Of a stretch of 64,000 nt of DNA, positions 25,346-33,939 are shown in pieces. How positions within the stretch are numbered: the stretch's first letter is position 1; each line of letters opens with the position of its first letter. The notes beneath the pieces are model-generated. The model was not told where the DNA came from, ran no database searches, and saw only the letters and a program-made list of their open reading frames with translations. This stretch comes from Zhongshania aliphaticivorans (GTDB lineage Bacteria; Pseudomonadota; Gammaproteobacteria; Pseudomonadales; Spongiibacteraceae). Both the position numbers and the translations under genes were made by a program. The DNA lies in NCBI RefSeq assembly GCF_001586255.1, contig NZ_CP014544.1, positions 899,501 through 963,500 of the forward strand, given 5' to 3'.

Positions 25346-26491
25346 ATGATAGAAAGAACGCTCTTTAACGAAGAACATAATATGTTTCGGGAATCGGTTC
25401 GGCGGTTTATTGAGAAGGAAATCGCCCCCTATCACGAACAATGGGAAAAAGACGGTGTTGTGCCCCGTGAACTTTGGCTAAAAGCGGGTGAAGCGGGCAT
25501 GCTCTGCTGCACCATCGCGGAAGAGTATGGCGGCTTAGGTGCCGATTACCTCTACGACGTAGTGGTATTTGAAGAATTGTTCCGCTCCGGTTACTCCGGC
25601 CCAGGATTTTTGATTCACACCGATTTGGTTGCTACGTATATCAATTCATTTGGTACCGAAGAGCAGAAAAAACGTATTCTGCCGAAGATGGTATCCGGTG
25701 AATGGATCGGTTCTCTCGGTATGACAGAACCCCATGCGGGCAGCGATCTAAAAAATATTCGTACCAAAGCGGTTCGCGATGGTGATGACTTCATCATCAA
25801 TGGTCAGAAAGTCTTTATTTCTAACGGCCAGAACTGCGATATTTTAGTGTGCGCAACCAAGACCGATTCTGCTGCTGGCGCCAACGGCGTTACTTTGTTC
25901 ATTGTTGAAGGCGACATGAAAGGCTTTGTGCGCGGTAAAAACCTCGACAAACTGGGCATGAAAGCGCAGGACACCTCAGAACTGTTTTTTGAAGACGTTC
26001 GCGTACCCGCCACCAATATGCTTGGTGAAGAGGGTAAGGGTTTCAAAATCATGATGCAGAAACTCGCCCAAGAGCGTCTTGCCCAAACGATTCGCAGTGC
26101 GACGGTCACCGAGACTGTTATCGAGTGGACCAGAGACTACGTGTCTCAACGTGAAGCCTTTGGCCAGACTATTGCCGACTTCCAAAACACCCAGTTTAAA
26201 CTGGCCGAGCTGTACGCCGAAGCAGTGGTTGGTCGGGTGTTTACCGATAAGTGCATTGAATTATTTATTGCTGGCAAGCTGGATTCCGTAACGGCCGCAA
26301 TCGCCAAAATGCAGTTGAGTAACTTGCACTGCAAAGCAGTAGATGAGTGTTTGCAGCTGTTTGGCGGCTGGGGCTATATGTGGGAATACCCCATTTGTCG
26401 CGCTTATGCCGATGCTCGTATTGTCAAAATTGCCGGTGGCTCCATCGAGATAATGAAAACGATTATTTCAAAGGAAATATTTAAAAAGTGA
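25346..26491 (+). CDS. Acyl-CoA dehydrogenase, LCAD-like
   Basis: 381 residues, closely resembling mammalian ACADL across its length. Segments include MTEPHAGSDL, FISNGQ, LAQERLAQT (probable catalytic Glu), GGWGYMWEYPI and IAGGSIEIMK. As in the paralogue at 21215, the MCAD-type C-terminal catalytic Glu is absent. It oxidises acyl-CoA to trans-2-enoyl-CoA, passing electrons to ETF. Located 76 bases after the FadB/J-like gene in the same direction, so oxidation and hydration are coupled. The two paralogues probably act on different intermediates, for example a saturated ring acyl-CoA and a later linear one (inference). Confidence 0.93.
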   Translation: MIERTLFNEEHNMFRESVRRFIEKEIAPYHEQWEKDGVVPRELWLKAGEAGMLCCTIAEEYGGLGADYLYDVVVFEELFRSGYSGPGFLIHTDLVATYINSFGTEEQKKRILPKMVSGEWIGSLGMTEPHAGSDLKNIRTKAVRDGDDFIINGQKVFISNGQNCDILVCATKTDSAAGANGVTLFIVEGDMKGFVRGKNLDKLGMKAQDTSELFFEDVRVPATNMLGEEGKGFKIMMQKLAQERLAQTIRSATVTETVIEWTRDYVSQREAFGQTIADFQNTQFKLAELYAEAVVGRVFTDKCIELFIAGKLDSVTAAIAKMQLSNLHCKAVDECLQLFGGWGYMWEYPICRAYADARIVKIAGGSIEIMKTIISKEIFKK

Positions 26492-26508
26492 TCTAAACTT
26501 CGACTAGA

Positions 26509-26536
26509 GAGCCTCGATATTGCATCGAGGCTTTTT
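26509..26536 (+). terminator. Intrinsic terminator
   Basis: Hairpin GCCTCGAT-ATTGC-ATCGAGGC followed by TTTTTT, ending the acyl-CoA dehydrogenase transcript. Confidence 0.9.
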
Positions 26537-26580
26537 TAGTGTGGTATTAAAATAAAGCACTAAAATAAGAGGTTATTAGC

Positions 26581-27687
26581 ATGTTTGATTATGCGCGTTA
26601 CTACTTTTCTCCATTGATTCAGTTGCTTACCGCTGTGTCGATCATCGTTGGCGGACCGTGGGTGTGGTTCGGAATAATAACGTTGCCGGCACTGGCCTTA
26701 GCCGACTATTTACTACCTATTGACCTTAAAGAGCGTCATATTAATAACCGAACCTTGGCAAATATTCCGATTTGGATCAGCTCGGTGGCGGGACCATGCT
26801 TATTATTTGTACTGGCATGGAAAATTGGTGGTGGCACACTTAGCACTGCCGAGCTCCTTGGTGCTACTTTGTCGGTAACTTGGCTGTCGGTTATTGTGGT
26901 GGTGCCAGCCGCCCATGAGTTGTATCACCAGCGCGGTGTAATGCGTCAGTTTGTCGGGACCTATTGTCAGGTTGTATACCTTGATTGCACGCGGAATATC
27001 GCGCATATGTCGGGTCACCACTTAGATGTTGGTACACCGCTAGACAGTGATACCGCCGCACGGGGTGAGTCGCTGTACACATTTGCATTGCCCGCGGTAT
27101 ACCACAGTACAATTTGCGCGTTTCGCTTAGAAAGCGACGCGCTTGAAAAACGCGGTATGGGTCGATATTCGCTTAAACACCGCATGTGGCCTGCCATTAT
27201 TGCCCAGCTTGCTTTCCAGGGAATTATATTCGCGATTGGTGGCCCGGTGGCCTTGGTGTGCGGTATTGCCTCGGTTTTGGTTGCGCGCCTTTGGGTAGAG
27301 ACCTTTAACTTCTTCCAGCATTTTGGTCAGGTTCGGGTGCCTGGTAAACCGATTGGTCGCCGCCATGTTTGGAATCACCTTGGGCCAATGACTCGTGTAA
27401 TCGCCTTTGAGATCACCAATCACGCGGATCACCACCTCAATGCCTATACGCCGTATTACAAGCTTAAGCCTGATACGACAGCAATCAAAATGCCTAATGT
27501 CTTCATCTGCTTCTTGAGCGCCTTAATTCCGCCGGTATGGAATAATGTCATTGCCAAACCTGCACTAAAGCGTTGGGACTTGGAGTTGGCAAGCAGCGAA
27601 GAACGCGTCTTAGCTAAAGCGCAAAACGAGCGCGCTGGCTGGCCAGATTGGTTTGGTGATGAGCAAGAGGTCAAGGCTGCTGCTTAA
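26581..27687 (+). CDS. XylM/CymAa-like membrane-bound diiron monooxygenase
   Basis: 368 residues, the same length as xylene monooxygenase XylM (369). Several hydrophobic helices precede and separate four histidine clusters typical of AlkB-type diiron hydroxylases: His112-E-L-Y-His116, His142-x3-His146-His147, FQ-His247-FG, and NHADHH with His281, His284 and His285. Segments such as GTPLDSDTAARGESLY, FEITNHADHH and FLSALIPPVWNNVIAKPAL match XylM better than alkane-1-monooxygenase AlkB. It would hydroxylate a methyl group on a ring or an alkyl chain using electrons from the XylA-like reductase at 12665. It is flanked by terminators and so transcribed alone. The family is firm; the substrate (toluene-like, p-cymene, limonene or methylcyclohexane) is open. 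Confidence 0.88.
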   Translation: MFDYARYYFSPLIQLLTAVSIIVGGPWVWFGIITLPALALADYLLPIDLKERHINNRTLANIPIWISSVAGPCLLFVLAWKIGGGTLSTAELLGATLSVTWLSVIVVVPAAHELYHQRGVMRQFVGTYCQVVYLDCTRNIAHMSGHHLDVGTPLDSDTAARGESLYTFALPAVYHSTICAFRLESDALEKRGMGRYSLKHRMWPAIIAQLAFQGIIFAIGGPVALVCGIASVLVARLWVETFNFFQHFGQVRVPGKPIGRRHVWNHLGPMTRVIAFEITNHADHHLNAYTPYYKLKPDTTAIKMPNVFICFLSALIPPVWNNVIAKPALKRWDLELASSEERVLAKAQNERAGWPDWFGDEQEVKAAA

Positions 27688-27725
27688 GTGTAGTAGCCTT
27701 ACTTAAGAGACAGACCATATTATTT

Positions 27726-27751
27726 TGCCGACGCTAGCGTCGGCATTTTTT
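27726..27751. terminator. Terminator between convergent genes
   Basis: Palindromic TGCCGACGCTAGCGTCGGCA followed by a T7 run. It serves the monooxygenase transcript and lies next to the end of the PlsB gene. Confidence 0.88.
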
Positions 27752-27803
27752 TGTTTTATCGATTGCCTGAAATATTGGTGCAAATATTCATCTGCCACTT
27801 AGT

Positions 27804-30158
27804 TTAACTGTAAGCCAGTGTCTCTTCTAAGCGCGCGCGTTCTGCAATCCGTCTGGCATCGCTAACCGATGCCAGTACTCGGAGGTTGGCGGTAAGGTGG
27901 CGCAGTTCATTTAGCCATTGTTGACGCCGTTCAACGACATCCGCTGAGGCTTCAAGCAAGTTTAGGCTTTCGGCGATTTTGATGGCGTTTTCAAAGTACA
28001 CCGACGACACCGATTCTTCGCAGTGAATACGTTGCTGCAATACCCGTTGTTTTCCCAGTGTGAGCGCGCGCTCTATGAGTGCTTTGGGCTCGCTGTTACG
28101 CATGGCCGCTTCCATGCGCAGGGTGCGGGCAATGAGTAAATAGGCTTCTATAAACGAACGTAGTGTGCCGTGACCAATGAGTGGCTCAAACTGTTTAATC
28201 ATTTCCTGAGCACCAATTTCGCCGGTGCTAATGAGGCTTTGCCACTGCGGTAGACGCAGGCTCATTTCCTGTTCTAAGGTTTGGATGAAATCCTCGCTGC
28301 CCTGAAAGAAAAATTCGTATTTTAACAGCTCGCGTATTCGTAGCGCTTCGTGATGGAACTCTGCCATGGCGGCGTCGCCGTCACTGCGCACGCCGAGTAG
28401 GGCGAGTTCGGCAATGGCGCTCGTGGTAAGGAAGTGCAGTATACCGTTGCGATAGAACGCGGCCTTGCGGCCGCTGTCGTGGGGAATCATATAGACCGAC
28501 TCAATGCCGTCGTTAACGATGTTAATGACGCCGGTTTCACCGAGTTGCTGCAAATAGATCCGTAGTGTGGCCTCACTAAAGTGTTCGACTTCGTTGCTAA
28601 CCTTGAAATTAAGCAATTTTGATAGTGTGAGTAAGGACGCTATGCCGTCGCTGAGTTCTTTGAAGTTAATGGCCCTGTGGCCGTTTTCAAGCAACACGTA
28701 GCAAATTAGCCCGTTTACGGTGACCGGCGTTGCTAGGTTTACGTCAACGGCGAGGTCAAATGCTAATTTTTGAACGGCGCGGGGTTCTACTACGGGATTA
28801 GATTTGTCGATATAACGGCTGATGGGAACGCCTTCGCCAAAACTGACGTGGATTTTGCCGTGGGGGTTTTTTAGGCCACTGATGTATTCCATAAACCACG
28901 AGGCTGATTCCGGCCGTTTACTGCCGCCGCCTTGGAGGGCATCGTAATCAGCGATCTCCGGTACTTGGTCGTAGCAAATGGATATGGGCATCATGACCAG
29001 ATCTTGCGCATCGTCTCGAGCATAGGCGCTGGCCACGTAGTTAATTAGGCCGTAGCGTGGTGGCATTAGTTTGCCAATGCGCGAGCGGGTGCCTTCCAGT
29101 GCCCACATAACGGGGAAGCGCTTCTCGCCCAAGTAGTCGATGTAATTTTTGAATACCGCCTTGTAGGTTTCGTCATTGCTGAAACTGCGCCGAATAAAAA
29201 TAGCACCTGAGCTGCGCAATAATTTGCCGAGGCCCGGCAGGCTCATATTTATGCCACCAAAAATATGCGCCGGTGGCAAATTGTACTTATGAAATAGCCA
29301 GATCAGTAAAAATCCGTCGATATGGGATTTATGGGTAAACAAAAAGGCGACGGGCTTTTCTTTGAGCAGTTTACGGATGCGCTCAATCTCGTGCTCGTCA
29401 ATATCGATGTCGGGGTCAAAGCCTCGCGTCGACATAAACTTGCCTAATGCGGCGGCGAGGTCATTGCCCATTGGTGTGGGCGTCGCGGCCATCTCGGTAA
29501 GGCATTGGCGAGCGTATTTCTCGAGGTTGGCGAGGGGCTTGCCACTTTGCTTTTGAATGGTGGCTAGCGCTGCGCGCATCGCCGGGCGCGTTAGCACTTC
29601 ATCGTTAATCAGGTGCGGAATGCGATACCGCGCGCCGCTGACATTGCGTTGGGCTTTTTCGAGAGATAATAAGGCGGAACGCTCAATGAACGCGCTCAGG
29701 TTTGTGTACTGAAACCCTTGCTCCTGCTTTTTGGCAAACTCAGATTGGAGGCTTGATAATGTCGCGCCCAAGCCCACCACCACACTGTTGTCCAAGCCGC
29801 CGGTGAGACTGGACAGAAACTGATGCAGGCGATTTGGGTTGGTGGTGCGTCCAGCTATAAAATCGATCAACTCTAAGCTTTCGTTCTGCTTATCTTTTGG
29901 CTCCCAGTTGAGGCGAATGGGCACTAAAAAGCAGTCTGTGTGTTTGCTTAGCGTTTGGCACAGATCACCTTTACGCAGTGAATGTAGAGCCGTATTGCGC
30001 AAGGGGCGATACACCACTTCATACTTACTACCAGAGGGCTGAAATTTCGTGATGTAGCTACTTATCAATTTCATCTCGCGCTTATTGCTGCAGTCTGCGA
30101 TGAAAACGATAGTTTGCTTTATACCTGTTGGCCAAGGATTTTTATTGGTTTCTGTCAT
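27804..30158 (-). CDS. Glycerol-3-phosphate 1-O-acyltransferase (PlsB family)
   Basis: 784 residues, close to the ~800 of PlsB. The acyltransferase HX4D motif is His276-KSHI-Asp281, followed by GAIFIRRSF, ALEGTRSRIGKLMPPRYG (block III) and MMPISICYDQVPE (block IV). It acylates glycerol-3-phosphate at position 1 with acyl-CoA or acyl-ACP at the inner membrane. The large C-terminal helical half is typical. It is the last gene of the minus-strand neutral-lipid locus, so this copy probably supplies precursors for TAG and wax-ester storage rather than, or in addition to, membrane lipid synthesis. Whether a second housekeeping plsB exists cannot be seen here. Confidence 0.92.
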   Translation of the reverse strand: MTETNKNPWPTGIKQTIVFIADCSNKREMKLISSYITKFQPSGSKYEVVYRPLRNTALHSLRKGDLCQTLSKHTDCFLVPIRLNWEPKDKQNESLELIDFIAGRTTNPNRLHQFLSSLTGGLDNSVVVGLGATLSSLQSEFAKKQEQGFQYTNLSAFIERSALLSLEKAQRNVSGARYRIPHLINDEVLTRPAMRAALATIQKQSGKPLANLEKYARQCLTEMAATPTPMGNDLAAALGKFMSTRGFDPDIDIDEHEIERIRKLLKEKPVAFLFTHKSHIDGFLLIWLFHKYNLPPAHIFGGINMSLPGLGKLLRSSGAIFIRRSFSNDETYKAVFKNYIDYLGEKRFPVMWALEGTRSRIGKLMPPRYGLINYVASAYARDDAQDLVMMPISICYDQVPEIADYDALQGGGSKRPESASWFMEYISGLKNPHGKIHVSFGEGVPISRYIDKSNPVVEPRAVQKLAFDLAVDVNLATPVTVNGLICYVLLENGHRAINFKELSDGIASLLTLSKLLNFKVSNEVEHFSEATLRIYLQQLGETGVINIVNDGIESVYMIPHDSGRKAAFYRNGILHFLTTSAIAELALLGVRSDGDAAMAEFHHEALRIRELLKYEFFFQGSEDFIQTLEQEMSLRLPQWQSLISTGEIGAQEMIKQFEPLIGHGTLRSFIEAYLLIARTLRMEAAMRNSEPKALIERALTLGKQRVLQQRIHCEESVSSVYFENAIKIAESLNLLEASADVVERRQQWLNELRHLTANLRVLASVSDARRIAERARLEETLAYS

Positions 30159-30181
30159 GCAGTTTATTCCTATAAATTACA

Positions 30182-31021
30182 TTAGTGACTGCTTAGGCGT
30201 TTGTTAAGCCACTCGGCAATATCGGCGTAAATTTCGTATTTGCATGCCTCATGAAAAATTTCGTGGTAGAGCTTGGGGTATATCACTATTTTTTTGTCGG
30301 TCGATGCAATGGTGTCGTAAAGCATTTGCGAGCCTTTGGGGTGGGCGAGTGCATCTTGTTCGCCGTGCAAAAGTAGCATCGGGGTATTGATTGACTTGGC
30401 GCCGGCCATTGCCTGGACGCTACCTGCCAATATTTCAACTATTAAATTTGCTGTGCCTCTGCCACTGAGCACTAATGGATCTTCGCGGTATTCAGCAACC
30501 ACCTCGGGCACGCTGCATACCAAACTTGGGTCTACGGCAAAAACCGGCAGACGGGGAAATACCGCTGCTATTGTTTTTAAAATGCGCTTTAGCAGTGGGC
30601 CAACGGCTTCATCGGTGGCCAGTGCGGGGCCAGACAGCACGCAGGCATCAATGAGCTCCGGGTTTTGAATAAGTACATTGGTGGCGATGACACCACCCAT
30701 ACTGTGGCCAATCATAAAGCAGGGAAGCTCCGGCGCAGTGGCGCGGACGCGTTGAATAAACTCCACGGTAGTGTCGATAAACATTGAAAAATTATCGATA
30801 TGGCCTTTTTTGCCATCAGACAAACCATGTCCAGGATGGTCGAGAGCATAGCAGTTATAGCCGCTATTATTCAGGGTTTCTGCCAGCGCCTGATAGCGAG
30901 CGCCGTGTTCACCAAGGCCGTGCACAATAACAACGTGGGCCTTAGCCTGAGAGACAGACCAACTGCGAGTATGTATGTTTAGCCCATTGGCGTTGGTAAA
31001 GCTTTCTACATGAACTGGCAT
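30182..31021 (-). CDS. Alpha/beta hydrolase, monoacylglycerol lipase-like
   Basis: 279 residues. The nucleophile elbow GHSMGG has Ser107; HGLGEHGARY near residue 34 forms the oxyanion region; LLHGEQDALAHPKGS carries the acid Asp, and YHEIFHE the catalytic His. This matches the monoacylglycerol lipase/lysophospholipase group. It hydrolyses monoacylglycerol to fatty acid and glycerol. There is no signal peptide, so it acts in the cytoplasm, fitting mobilisation of stored lipid together with the patatin gene upstream in the operon (26-base gap). Confidence 0.9.
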   Translation of the reverse strand: MPVHVESFTNANGLNIHTRSWSVSQAKAHVVIVHGLGEHGARYQALAETLNNSGYNCYALDHPGHGLSDGKKGHIDNFSMFIDTTVEFIQRVRATAPELPCFMIGHSMGGVIATNVLIQNPELIDACVLSGPALATDEAVGPLLKRILKTIAAVFPRLPVFAVDPSLVCSVPEVVAEYREDPLVLSGRGTANLIVEILAGSVQAMAGAKSINTPMLLLHGEQDALAHPKGSQMLYDTIASTDKKIVIYPKLYHEIFHEACKYEIYADIAEWLNKRLSSH

Positions 31022-31047
31022 AGTAAAATAACTCTTTTTAGGCGTAT

Positions 31048-32463
31048 TTAATGGCGGTGAGGATACAGTATTTGAGCATCGATTTTTTTCAATAGCTGAT
31101 CTAACAAACGGCTGATATGGGTTTGGATGCGAATGCGTTCAATATGTGGCCAGCTCGCCTGCTCTCCGGCGTTGATCAGGGCCAGTGCCTCTTCATTACT
31201 TCGCCCCGCTAATAAGCTAATAGGATTGTGTAAGCGGCTCGGTGGCAGAATATTGATGTCGCCGGTGTAGGTTTGGGAGAGTACTTGGCCCAATATCGTC
31301 GCCGCACTATTGAATGTCGACTGGCTGGCGCCGGGATGACTGATTAGCTTATTGCCGGCTAATAGCCACTCCCGCGTGGTGTTTTTAAACGCGCGCTTGA
31401 TAACGCCTGCACCGACCGAGGATTTTTCCCCGTGAATAAAGGGCAGTGCCGCAGGATTGGTTTGGCTAACAATAAAATGGTTAACACCGTATAAACGCGC
31501 AATGCGTTTTATGGGCATATCGTCTGAAATTGAGCCATCCATCCATTTTCGGTCTTCAAGGTAGGGACGAATATTGCCGTGTTCATCTTTTGCTCTGAGG
31601 GCGACGGCGGGGAAAAATCCGGGAAATGCGGACGAGGCCATTACCGCGTCGCGCACCAAGACATTTGGCGAGGCAATGGCGTTGAGTAACCTAGAGGATT
31701 GGTGCTTTTCTACCGGTGCAACGGATATGTTCAGTTTATAGCCGGTGAGCTGGTAGGCTTCTTCAAAGGTAATTTCCGGGATTAGACGGGCGTACAGCTC
31801 TTTAACGGCGCTGAGCGGAATTGCCTGCTTACGCAATAAGCCAAAACCAGGCAGGGCGCGGCTGTTTTGTTCCACTTCAAAGCGAATGTACTCTGGGTCA
31901 AATATTTTTTGGAGTTCTTGTTGCGAATGAGTGGCAACCAAAGAGCTTATTAACGCGCCGCCGCTGGAGCCGCAGATGATTTTAGGTAAAAGATCCTGTT
32001 CCCAGAGCGATTTTACAACGCCAAGATGAAAGTAGAACAGGGTGCCTGAACCGCTTAACATGAGTGCTGATCGGCCAAAACAATGGCTGGCGCGCTGAAA
32101 AAAATCGGCTTTTTGCGCCAGGCTAATATTGGTGACGTCGTCGCTGGCTAAGTAGGACAGTGCTTCGCCGACTTCGGTGGTGTATTCGTCTATTAAAAAT
32201 TTGGTGCCAAAGGCGGCGCGTTTGTACAGTAGGGCATTACCCATGCCGGCCATATTGCCGTGAATTCCCTCATTAAGTGCAAATAGTAAGCCTTTACTAT
32301 CGCCGCTAGCGCGCTTTTCACTGATTTTGGTGAGTCGATTTCGTATTGAGCGGTAATCGTACAGACGACTGCTTTCCGCTTGCCGCCAAGCCAGCATGCC
32401 AGATTTGCGGTCGCGCTCGATTGCGGCTTCACGCCATTCATTGTAACTATTAGCTTGCGTCAT
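31048..32463 (-). CDS. Patatin-like lipase (TGL3-like, DUF3336 plus patatin)
   Basis: 471 residues. The first ~140 residues are a helical DUF3336-type domain found ahead of patatin in triacylglycerol lipases. The patatin domain follows with Ser167 in GSSGGAL (GxSxG) and Asp309 in WMDGSISDDMP, forming the Ser-Asp dyad. It probably hydrolyses triacylglycerol or phospholipid at lipid-droplet surfaces. In the storage operon it lies between the wax synthase and the monoglyceride lipase, so synthesis and turnover are encoded together. No signal peptide is seen. Confidence 0.9.
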   Translation of the reverse strand: MTQANSYNEWREAAIERDRKSGMLAWRQAESSRLYDYRSIRNRLTKISEKRASGDSKGLLFALNEGIHGNMAGMGNALLYKRAAFGTKFLIDEYTTEVGEALSYLASDDVTNISLAQKADFFQRASHCFGRSALMLSGSGTLFYFHLGVVKSLWEQDLLPKIICGSSGGALISSLVATHSQQELQKIFDPEYIRFEVEQNSRALPGFGLLRKQAIPLSAVKELYARLIPEITFEEAYQLTGYKLNISVAPVEKHQSSRLLNAIASPNVLVRDAVMASSAFPGFFPAVALRAKDEHGNIRPYLEDRKWMDGSISDDMPIKRIARLYGVNHFIVSQTNPAALPFIHGEKSSVGAGVIKRAFKNTTREWLLAGNKLISHPGASQSTFNSAATILGQVLSQTYTGDINILPPSRLHNPISLLAGRSNEEALALINAGEQASWPHIERIRIQTHISRLLDQLLKKIDAQILYPHRH

Positions 32464-32511
32464 AAGCGGTCCGTAATATGGGGCTAAGTGTCTTGCACTG
32501 GGGCGTTGCCA

Positions 32512-33939
32512 TTACTTGCCGCTATTGAGTTTTTGCTGCAGCAGCGTGAATTCCTCCTGCAAACAGTTCACCATAAATGTGTCGTCTGGGAGGATTGCCT
32601 CGGTTGTGGTAATGCTAATATTGAGTGAGCCGTTGTAACTCATAACCACAAAGAATAGGCCCATGTTGTCGCCAAGGGGCACCATTCCGTATTGCTCTCG
32701 GCACTGTGCACCTTTTAAGAAAAGCGGGGCTGTTGGTCCGGGAACATTCGAAACCGCAAGATTGCATATTTTTCCGGTGACGCCGGAAGCGAGCAGTAGC
32801 TTGGTGAACGCGGCCATGCCGACGCTGGGCAGTTCCTGACTGAGATCGGTAACCATTCTGGCGGCTGTGCCGGTGCGGGCAGCTTTAGCCTCTTGGGTGG
32901 TGGCTACAATAAGCTGTAAGCGCTCAATTGGGTCACTGATTTGGCTGGCTAAGTTAATTGCCATCGCGCTAATATTATTGCCGTCGTCGGCTGCGTCGCC
33001 GGGGCGACGGGCGTTTATTGGCACCCAGGCCACGAGTGGAATATTGGGGAGTTCCTGATGGTGACTGAGGTAGCGGTTTAGCGCGCCGCTGCAAATGCCG
33101 AGAATAATATCGTTCAGCGTGGCCCCAGCGCATAGTCCACGCAAGAGCTTGATTTGGTCGAGTGGAAAGCTGTGAGTGACGAGTTTTTTCTCTGGGCTCA
33201 CGGCTTGATTAAAGCGGGTTTTAGGTACCGGTGGCTTTTTTACGTGCGGCACAAGGTCTGTGTGAGTTTTTGTGCCACGCATAGACTTTAATTGGCTAAT
33301 AATGCGATTGGCGGCCTTCACTGGCGACTGCAGGTAATTTTGCCGCGCTTTGCGCAGCAATTGCTGGCGACTCGGGTAGGGGTGCTGTTCTGGGACGTTG
33401 CCTACGTTTATGGGGCTTGTTGTTGGCTCGGGGTTGCTGTCGTGCAAACCAAGAAAAAGCTGCATTGCCGCGGTGCCGTCAATGGCGGCGTGGTGAAGCT
33501 TAATTAGTAGCGCGAAACTGCCGACGGCTAAGTTGTCAATATTGTCTAGGCCAGTGACGATCTGCGCTTCCCACGGTGGCCGCCGCAGATCTAAGGGGCG
33601 GGAGTGGAAGTTGGCTGCGGCTTTGTTTAGTGCCGTGCGGTCGCCGGGTGCCGCTGCATTGACGCGGCTGAGGTGATTTTCAAATTGGAAGTGTGGATCT
33701 TTTTCCCAGTAGGGGTAATCAAGATTCATTGCGACCGATTTAATTCTATGGGTAAAAATGGTGCTTAGCGGAAGTCGCTTTTGTAATTGGCTGCTTATCG
33801 CGGCGAGGGGGTCGTACTCAACTTGTGCCTGAACGGGTGTTTCGGGCGGCGTGTAAACACATATCATGGTGACGTTAGACAGATTGTTTTCAGTTTCCAT
33901 ATAGAGAAACTGAGCGTCCTGAGGCTTGAGCTGCTTCAT
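32512..33939 (-). CDS. Wax ester synthase / diacylglycerol O-acyltransferase (WS/DGAT)
   Basis: 475 residues, normal for the family. The active-site HHxxxDG motif is His149-His150-AAI-Asp154-Gly. NDIILGICSGAL and NVPGP in the C-terminal half are also conserved WS/DGAT landmarks. It transfers acyl groups from acyl-CoA to long-chain alcohols or diacylglycerol, making wax esters or triacylglycerol at the membrane/lipid-droplet surface. It overlaps the upstream HAD-PlsC gene by four bases (ATGA), indicating translational coupling. Relative wax versus TAG preference cannot be judged from the sequence. Confidence 0.95.
   Translation of the reverse strand: MKQLKPQDAQFLYMETENNLSNVTMICVYTPPETPVQAQVEYDPLAAISSQLQKRLPLSTIFTHRIKSVAMNLDYPYWEKDPHFQFENHLSRVNAAAPGDRTALNKAAANFHSRPLDLRRPPWEAQIVTGLDNIDNLAVGSFALLIKLHHAAIDGTAAMQLFLGLHDSNPEPTTSPINVGNVPEQHPYPSRQQLLRKARQNYLQSPVKAANRIISQLKSMRGTKTHTDLVPHVKKPPVPKTRFNQAVSPEKKLVTHSFPLDQIKLLRGLCAGATLNDIILGICSGALNRYLSHHQELPNIPLVAWVPINARRPGDAADDGNNISAMAINLASQISDPIERLQLIVATTQEAKAARTGTAARMVTDLSQELPSVGMAAFTKLLLASGVTGKICNLAVSNVPGPTAPLFLKGAQCREQYGMVPLGDNMGLFFVVMSYNGSLNISITTTEAILPDDTFMVNCLQEEFTLLQQKLNSGK

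Noticed and set aside
26581-27687. Alkane 1-monooxygenase AlkB or fatty-acid desaturase
   Set aside because: Length and the DTPLDSDT-like, EITNHxxHH and LIPPxW segments fit XylM/CymAa better; the histidine spacing differs from desaturases.
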